This document shows positions 57,713-64,000 of a stretch of DNA of 64,000 bases, piece by piece; the stretch's first letter is position 1, and each line of letters begins with the position of its first letter. The notes under the pieces are model-generated. The model did no database searches, was not told the origin of the DNA, and saw only the letters and a list, made by a program, of their open reading frames with translations. Source of the DNA: Prochlorococcus sp. AG-424-E18 (GTDB lineage: Bacteria > Cyanobacteriota > Cyanobacteriia > PCC-6307 > Cyanobiaceae); contig QCNC01000003.1 in the NCBI GenBank assembly GCA_003210155.1, positions 62,001-126,000 of the forward strand, given 5' to 3'. The position numbers and the translations under genes are program-made.

Positions 57713-59515
57713 ATGCGCGTGACAACCTCATTTCCTCTGGGGACACTTCGTGACACACCTTCTGAAGCTGAGATTATTTCACATCAATTACTTTTAAAAG
57801 CTGGGTATATTCGCAGAGTTAACAGCGGTATTTATGCATACATGCCACTAATGCTTAAAGTTATTGAAAAAATATCCGCAATAATAGATAAAGAACTTAA
57901 TAGTATTGGTTGTACAAAATTACTATTACCCCAACTTCATCCTGCAGATTTATGGAAAAAAAGTGAAAGGTGGGAAGGATATACCGCAGGTGAAGGAATA
58001 ATGTTTAATCTCAAAGATAGACAAGGTAAAGAATTTGGTTTAGCACCAACTCACGAAGAAGTGATCACGAATATTGCATCAGAGACCATCAACTCCTATA
58101 AGCAATTACCTCAATGTTTTTATCAAATTCAGACAAAATTTAGAGATGAAATAAGGCCAAGGTTTGGATTGATGAGGAGTAGGGAATTTATTATGAAAGA
58201 TGGTTATTCTTTTCATGCTTCAGCAAACGATCTGGCTTCTTTCTATGAAAAGGTAGGCAATGCCTATGAAAATATTTTTAAATCTTGTGGACTACAGACA
58301 GTAGGGGTTGAAGCTGATAGTGGAGCAATTGGAGGTGCCTCCTCTAAAGAATTTATGGTCACTGCTGATGCTGGGGAAGATTCCATATTGTTTACTAAAA
58401 GTGGTTCCTATGCTGCAAATATTGAAAAAGCTATTTCTCTCCCCTCGCAACCTATTCCATTAGAAGATGATATATCAGGGTTGATAGAAACACCTAGACA
58501 AAAAACAATCCCCGAAATTTGCGATAATAATAATTTTGAACCTAGTCAGATAATTAAAGTAGTAGTATTCCTTGCACATTTCGAGGGTAAATTTGAGGTC
58601 CCAATTCTTGCATGTATAAGAGGCGATCAATACATTAATGAAGTAAAGCTTTTTAACTTAATAAATAAACTTCATAATTTCAATCTCCTTAATCTAAAAA
58701 AGATTGAAGATACAAATACTATCGAAAAAAATCTAGTTAATTTTCCCTTAGGTTTTCTCGGGCCAGATTTAGATAATAAAACTATAAAAGCTAGTTCTAA
58801 TTGGGATAAAAAATGGACAAGAATAATTGACCATTCTGCAAGTAGCCTTACAAAGTTTATAAGTGGTGGGAATAAAGTTAACTTTCATAAAGTTTTTCAA
58901 GAATTTTCTTTTGCTTCGAAAGACTATCTTATAGGGGATATCAGGAATGCTAAAAAAGGAGATAAAATAAGTTTTGATGACAATGAGGAACTTCAAGAAA
59001 AAAAAGGTATCGAGATTGGACATATTTTCCAACTAGGTCAAAAATATAGTGAGAAATTAAATGCAAAGTTCTCTGATAAGGATGGTCAATTAAAAAATTT
59101 ATGGATGGGTTGTTACGGAATTGGAGTTACAAGAATAGCTCAAGCTGCTATCGAACAGAATCATGATCAAAAGGGAATTTGTTGGCCTATTCAGATTTCT
59201 CCTTTTGAAGTAATTATTATCCCAACAAACTTAAAAGATCCTATTCAAAGCAAGCTCACTGAGCAAATTTATAACAACTTTTTAATTAATAAAATTGATG
59301 TCCTACTTGATGATAGAAACGATAGGGCTGGCGTGAAATTTAAAGATGCGGAATTAATTGGTATTCCTTTTCAGATAATTATTGGCAGAGATTCTGTCAA
59401 CAAAGAAGTAGAACTTTTATGCAGAACAAATAATACTAATTTAAAAATTAGTACTGATAAATTGTTGGAAACATTTATTTCCGAATCAGAAATAATGTAC
59501 AATAAAAAGTCTTAA
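57713..59515 (+). CDS. proS: Prolyl-tRNA synthetase
   Basis: A 600-residue class II synthetase of the bacterial type. Motif 1 is near G-Y-I-R-R-V-N-S-G-I-Y, motif 2 is K-F-R-D-E-I-R-P-R-F-G-L-M-R-S-R-E-F, and motif 3 includes M-G-C-Y-G-I-G-V-T-R. A central insertion (about 220-400) corresponds to the editing domain. The C-terminal anticodon-binding part has L-D-D-R-N-D-R-A-G-V-K. psb27 follows after 26 bp. Confidence 0.96.
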   Translation: MRVTTSFPLGTLRDTPSEAEIISHQLLLKAGYIRRVNSGIYAYMPLMLKVIEKISAIIDKELNSIGCTKLLLPQLHPADLWKKSERWEGYTAGEGIMFNLKDRQGKEFGLAPTHEEVITNIASETINSYKQLPQCFYQIQTKFRDEIRPRFGLMRSREFIMKDGYSFHASANDLASFYEKVGNAYENIFKSCGLQTVGVEADSGAIGGASSKEFMVTADAGEDSILFTKSGSYAANIEKAISLPSQPIPLEDDISGLIETPRQKTIPEICDNNNFEPSQIIKVVVFLAHFEGKFEVPILACIRGDQYINEVKLFNLINKLHNFNLLNLKKIEDTNTIEKNLVNFPLGFLGPDLDNKTIKASSNWDKKWTRIIDHSASSLTKFISGGNKVNFHKVFQEFSFASKDYLIGDIRNAKKGDKISFDDNEELQEKKGIEIGHIFQLGQKYSEKLNAKFSDKDGQLKNLWMGCYGIGVTRIAQAAIEQNHDQKGICWPIQISPFEVIIIPTNLKDPIQSKLTEQIYNNFLINKIDVLLDDRNDRAGVKFKDAELIGIPFQIIIGRDSVNKEVELLCRTNNTNLKISTDKLLETFISESEIMYNKKS

Positions 59516-59529
59516 GGCTTATTTTTTTT
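59507..59529 (+). terminator. Terminator-like hairpin at the proS stop
   Basis: A 5-bp stem (aagtc / ggctt, one G-U pair) with a ttaa loop is followed by an eight-T run and overlaps the proS stop codon. It is only 12 nt before the psb27 start, so it may attenuate read-through into psb27. Confidence 0.4.
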
Positions 59530-59541
59530 GGGAGCTAAGTT

Positions 59542-59979
59542 ATGTTACTGAAATGGACATCAAAATTATTTTTAAAAAATCTTACCAAAGCTATATCTTT
59601 TTCAATATCTTTGATTGTTGTTTTTACACTATTTAGCTCCCCATCTTTAGCTGCAAAAACCTCTATGACAGGTGACTATACAAAAGATACAATTTCAGTT
59701 GTTAAAACATTACAAACAGCTGTTGATACTCCAAAAGATTCTCCAAATAAAGATGAAGTAAGAAGTGAAGCTCTTACACTTATAACTGACTATATATCCA
59801 GATACAGAAATAGAGGGATGGTTAATAAAACGCAATCATTTACCACCATGCAAACAGCATTAAATGCTATGGCGGGTCATTACAAAAACTTTGCAAGTAG
59901 ACCTTTACCAGATAAACTTAAGGAGCGTTTAACAAAAGAATTTTCTCTTGCTGAAAAAATGGTACTAAGAGAAAGTTGA
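59542..59979 (+). CDS. psb27: Photosystem II assembly protein Psb27
   Basis: A 145-residue luminal four-helix-bundle protein that binds CP43 during photosystem II assembly and repair. The mature part has the conserved G-D-Y-T-K-D-T and Y-R-N-R-G-M-V and the late P-L-P-D-K-L-K-E-R-L. A signal peptide covers about residues 1-38 (ending P-S-L-A-A). The lipobox cysteine found in other cyanobacteria is absent, so it is probably not lipid anchored. Confidence 0.92.
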   Translation: MLLKWTSKLFLKNLTKAISFSISLIVVFTLFSSPSLAAKTSMTGDYTKDTISVVKTLQTAVDTPKDSPNKDEVRSEALTLITDYISRYRNRGMVNKTQSFTTMQTALNAMAGHYKNFASRPLPDKLKERLTKEFSLAEKMVLRES

Positions 59980-59988
59980 TACAATTCA

Positions 59989-61371
<1,383 letters not shown>

Positions 61372-61386
61372 TTCAGTTCCAAATAA

Positions 61387-62388
61387 ATGAAGGAATCCTT
61401 TAGACATTTTGAACATAAAAAAGTGGACCTAATTGGTCTGGGCAACGCAATAGTAGATATTATTGTAAATATTGAAGATGAGTTCCTTGAGATAAATAAT
61501 CTGGATAAAGGATCAATGAATCTAATTAATTCTGATGAATCTCAGAGATTGTTAGAAAATTGCAAAGTGATCAAACAAATTTCAGGTGGGTCCTCAGCAA
61601 ATACTGTTGTTTCTTTAGCAGAATTAGGCAATCATGTGCAGTTTATAGGAAGAGTGAAAAATGATCAATTTGGGAATTTCTTTTCTGACGATATAAAAAA
61701 AAGTAAAACTATATTTAATACTCCACCTACTATTGAAGGTGCTCCAACAGCTCATTCAATCATTTTGGTTACACCTGATGCACAAAGAACTATGTGCACT
61801 TACCTAGGAGCATCTGTAGAGTTTGAACCCAACGACATTGACTTTACTGTAATTAACGAAAGTAAATACTTATATTTAGAAGGATATTTATGGGACAGCG
61901 AATTAGCTAAAAAAGCTTTTATTAAAGCCGCCCAAATTGCAAAACAATCTAATACAAAAATAATCCTTTCTTTGTCTGATTCATTTTGTGTAGATAGACA
62001 TCGTGAGAGTTTCTTGGAATTAATTTATGAATTTGTTGATATTGTTTTTTGCAATGAATCCGAGGTGTTAAGTCTACTTGAAAATGATAAATTGGCAAGC
62101 TGCCAAGAAGACCTATCTTCCTTATGTGAATTAGTCATAGTAACTCTTGGAAGCAATGGTTCTCTGATCGTTAACAAAAATAATGTTGAAAAAATTGAGT
62201 CAATAACGAAAAGCAAGATTATTGATACTACAGGAGCAGGAGATATCTATGCGGGAGGATTTATCCATGGATTAATAAACAATTATTCCTTAAAAAAATG
62301 CGGAGAGATAGCTTCAATTTGTGCGGGACAAATAATTACGCAATTAGGATCAAGATCAGATATTGATCTTAAAGAATTAATAAAATAA
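61387..62388 (+). CDS. PfkB family sugar/nucleoside kinase
   Basis: A 333-residue ribokinase-fold enzyme. G-L-G-N-A-I-V-D near the N-terminus, I-S-G-G-S-S-A-N-T-V and the catalytic motif D-T-T-G-A-G-D-I-Y-A-G-G are intact. The N-terminal signature resembles adenosine-kinase-like PfkB members, and its place behind purA (15 nt) supports a nucleoside substrate. The substrate is inferred, not proven. Confidence 0.88.
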   Translation: MKESFRHFEHKKVDLIGLGNAIVDIIVNIEDEFLEINNLDKGSMNLINSDESQRLLENCKVIKQISGGSSANTVVSLAELGNHVQFIGRVKNDQFGNFFSDDIKKSKTIFNTPPTIEGAPTAHSIILVTPDAQRTMCTYLGASVEFEPNDIDFTVINESKYLYLEGYLWDSELAKKAFIKAAQIAKQSNTKIILSLSDSFCVDRHRESFLELIYEFVDIVFCNESEVLSLLENDKLASCQEDLSSLCELVIVTLGSNGSLIVNKNNVEKIESITKSKIIDTTGAGDIYAGGFIHGLINNYSLKKCGEIASICAGQIITQLGSRSDIDLKELIK

Positions 62389-62394
62389 ATTTAA

Positions 62395-62700
62395 TCAAAT
62401 AGTCTTATTCAACCAATCATAATATTTCATCTCAGCATGGTATTTTTTGTAAATAATTTGAGGGACATCATATGTGGAATTTTTATTTAAGAATTCAATT
62501 AAATAATCTTTAAATTCTAGTTTACTTTTTATTGTAATTTCAAACTCTTTATTTTCTTCAATATCATCAACCCACTTATAAATTGTAAAAATTTGCTTTA
62601 TCGAAACACAAGCTGCAAGTTTATTTTGTATTAATAATTTAGCCATTCGCAAAGCATTTGCGTTACTTGATTCAGTTGTGATCATAACTAATACTTCCAT
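62395..62700 (-). CDS. cutA: CutA1 divalent ion tolerance protein
   Basis: A 101-residue trimeric ferredoxin-like protein. The start V-L-V-M-I-T-T, K-L-A-A-C-V-S-I, Y-K-W and Y-D-V-P-Q-I-I are family marks. CutA proteins are linked to metal tolerance, but their role in cyanobacteria is unclear. It lies 6 nt after cobK on the minus strand and is convergent with the PfkB gene. Confidence 0.92.
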   Translation of the reverse strand: MEVLVMITTESSNANALRMAKLLIQNKLAACVSIKQIFTIYKWVDDIEENKEFEITIKSKLEFKDYLIEFLNKNSTYDVPQIIYKKYHAEMKYYDWLNKTI

Positions 62701-62706
62701 AATGAA

Positions 62707-63510
62707 TTAAATATCAATATTTTTAATTATGTGATTTATCAAATTGTGATATTGATTAAAAGAGTAAGAATAATCATTTTTAACTTTCGGCCTTTTAACC
62801 AAAAATAACTTCATCTTACTTCCAGAAACTATACTCTCCCAGTTTTTCTGAGAATAACTTCCAGATTCTCTGCATAGAACATAATCTATCTCCCAAAAAT
62901 CACAAAGTTTTTTTTCTAAAATGCTTTTATTATTTTTACTCGGTTCAAGTATCGCTATATTTGAATTTTTAATACATGATCCAAAAGCTTTAGTTATACT
63001 CTCATAAGTAGGAAGTACCCTTGTAAATACATTTGCTTTACAATTCATATAATAACTAGCTGTATCGTTAAGGAATCTTGATCCTATTGCAAGAAGAATA
63101 TTCTTATTTTCTATATCAAAATTATTTATATCCTTTAAATGATCAATATAAAAAAAATTATTAGTTTTATTTATTAGAGATTTCCTCTCAAATAGTAAGA
63201 GAGGTTTATTAATTTCCTTACATGCATTATTAAGATTTTTAGAAATTATTACGGCAAACGGATGAGTAGCATCGACAACGCATGTGATTTTATTTTTATT
63301 TATGAAATTAATTATTTGATCTTTATTATTTAATTTGCCCGTAATGATATGTAACTTTGGATTTTCAATATAAGCTTGCCCTGCTTTATAAGTTAAAACA
63401 CTTGCAAAGACTGAATAATTAAGTTCAAGAAGCCTATTAGCTATTACAGGTCCATCCGAAGTTCCTGATAGGATCCAAACATTTTTATAGCAATTTCCTT
63501 GATTCTGCAT
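62707..63510 (-). CDS. cobK: Precorrin-6A reductase
   Basis: A 267-residue NADPH-dependent enzyme that reduces a double bond in the corrin precursor (CobK/CbiJ). The start V-W-I-L-S-G-T-S-D-G-P, V-V-D-A-T-H-P-F-A and the late E-S-G-S-Y-S-Q-K are typical. It fits with cobO in the same window and with de novo (pseudo)cobalamin synthesis. A 28-bp gap separates it from divergent ssb. Confidence 0.9.
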   Translation of the reverse strand: MQNQGNCYKNVWILSGTSDGPVIANRLLELNYSVFASVLTYKAGQAYIENPKLHIITGKLNNKDQIINFINKNKITCVVDATHPFAVIISKNLNNACKEINKPLLLFERKSLINKTNNFFYIDHLKDINNFDIENKNILLAIGSRFLNDTASYYMNCKANVFTRVLPTYESITKAFGSCIKNSNIAILEPSKNNKSILEKKLCDFWEIDYVLCRESGSYSQKNWESIVSGSKMKLFLVKRPKVKNDYSYSFNQYHNLINHIIKNIDI

Positions 63511-63538
63511 CAGTATGTCTTTAATTAAATAGTAAGTA

Positions 63539-63964
63539 ATGAATCATTGTTTAATTCAGGCGGTCATTAATAGCGCTCCCCAAATGAGGTATACCAAAGA
63601 AAACCAAACTCCAATTGCAGAAATGATTGTTAATTTTAAAGGATTACGTAGTGAAGATCCAACCAGAGATCTCAAGATCATAGGATGGGGAAATATTGCC
63701 CAAGAAATGGTAGATGAACTAAAGGAGGGGCAAAATATTGTTATTGAGGGACGTCTAAAGATGAATTCTGTCACTAGAAAAGACGGAACGAAAGAAAAAC
63801 AACCAGAACTAACAGCTTCAAAAATTCATCAAATATCGCCAGTTGATGTTATTAAGTCTGATCAAAAAGAAAATAATGAGTTATTTGAAAATAAAGAAAC
63901 CGCCAAAAAATCTAGTTGGGATAGTTCACCTTTAGTTCCTGAAGTGGACGAAATACCTTTTTAA
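63539..63964 (+). CDS. ssb: Single-stranded DNA-binding protein
   Basis: A 141-residue OB-fold protein that coats single-stranded DNA. M-N-H-C-L-I-Q-A-V-I-N and I-I-G-W-G-N-I-A-Q-E are in the fold, and the disordered tail ends in the acidic tip V-D-E-I-P-F that recruits partner proteins. It is shorter than E. coli SSB but typical of cyanobacteria. Confidence 0.93.
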   Translation: MNHCLIQAVINSAPQMRYTKENQTPIAEMIVNFKGLRSEDPTRDLKIIGWGNIAQEMVDELKEGQNIVIEGRLKMNSVTRKDGTKEKQPELTASKIHQISPVDVIKSDQKENNELFENKETAKKSSWDSSPLVPEVDEIPF

Positions 63965-64000
63965 ATCAAATATCAACATTATTTTCTTGAACACTTATAA

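Overview
The window is a gene-dense, AT-rich (about one third GC) cyanobacterial chromosome segment. It matches a high-light-type Prochlorococcus or a very close relative. The evidence is an alpha-carboxysome operon with form IA RuBisCO, DPOR (chlNBL) beside a light-dependent POR, psaM, ndhL and psb27, a ferrochelatase with a C-terminal chlorophyll-binding-like helix, the alkane genes aar and ado, a cobalamin pathway, very short intergenic gaps and many TTG starts. The strain assignment is inference from gene content and order; no database was searched.

Layout. 0-10 kb: a YciI-like protein, a cyAbrB regulator, trpA, ndhL, a tRNA-Leu(UAA), pyrC, a cation/Ca2+ exchanger, a glutathione reductase and GST pair, dnaA and two small glycosyltransferases. 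10-15 kb: a GNAT acetyltransferase, an ABC exporter, hisG, gloB and ridA. 15-24 kb: the carboxysome block on the minus strand (csoS1-rbcL-rbcS-csoS2-csoSCA-csoS4A-csoS4B-acRAF), with csoS1D nearby and rdgB between. 24-30 kb: the chlorophyll block chlN-chlB-chlL, por and psaM. chlB carries a one-base insertion in a G run and is split as written. 30-38 kb: a lipoate ligase, a site-2 protease, trpF, folE, then ado-aar-accA-SDR (hydrocarbon and fatty-acid metabolism) and a creatininase-family protein. 38-44.5 kb: an S1-domain protein, a Tab2-like factor, pgeF, ilvB and hemH. 44.5-49 kb: a lone tyrosine recombinase, cobO, pyrH, frr and an FAD oxidoreductase. 49-57.5 kb: tal, ftsI with an FtsL-like partner, a CPBP protease, a double histidine phosphatase, lepB, an ArsC/Spx protein, ppa and small unknowns. 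57.7-64 kb: proS, psb27, purA, a PfkB kinase, cutA, cobK and ssb.

How the parts fit. The carboxysome and chlorophyll genes sit side by side and form the photosynthetic core of the window. The rest is mostly single-copy housekeeping genes scattered on both strands, often with convergent genes abutting or overlapping by a few bases, as expected of a streamlined genome. I found no prophage, CRISPR array, IS element or genomic island. The only mobile-element-like gene is the isolated integrase at 44.6 kb.

The points most worth checking are: (1) the chlB frameshift; (2) RNA hairpins at each of the first three junctions of the carboxysome operon (csoS1/rbcL, rbcL/rbcS, rbcS/csoS2), followed by genes that carry clear Shine-Dalgarno sites; (3) the 328-bp csoS1/rdgB divergent region, with a 14-nt direct repeat and a 15-nt palindrome; (4) an FtsL-like gene upstream of ftsI; (5) an integrase with Tyr in place of a catalytic His; and (6) a 17-nt inverted repeat in the leader of dnaA. 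I saw no clear candidate for an entirely new multi-gene system.
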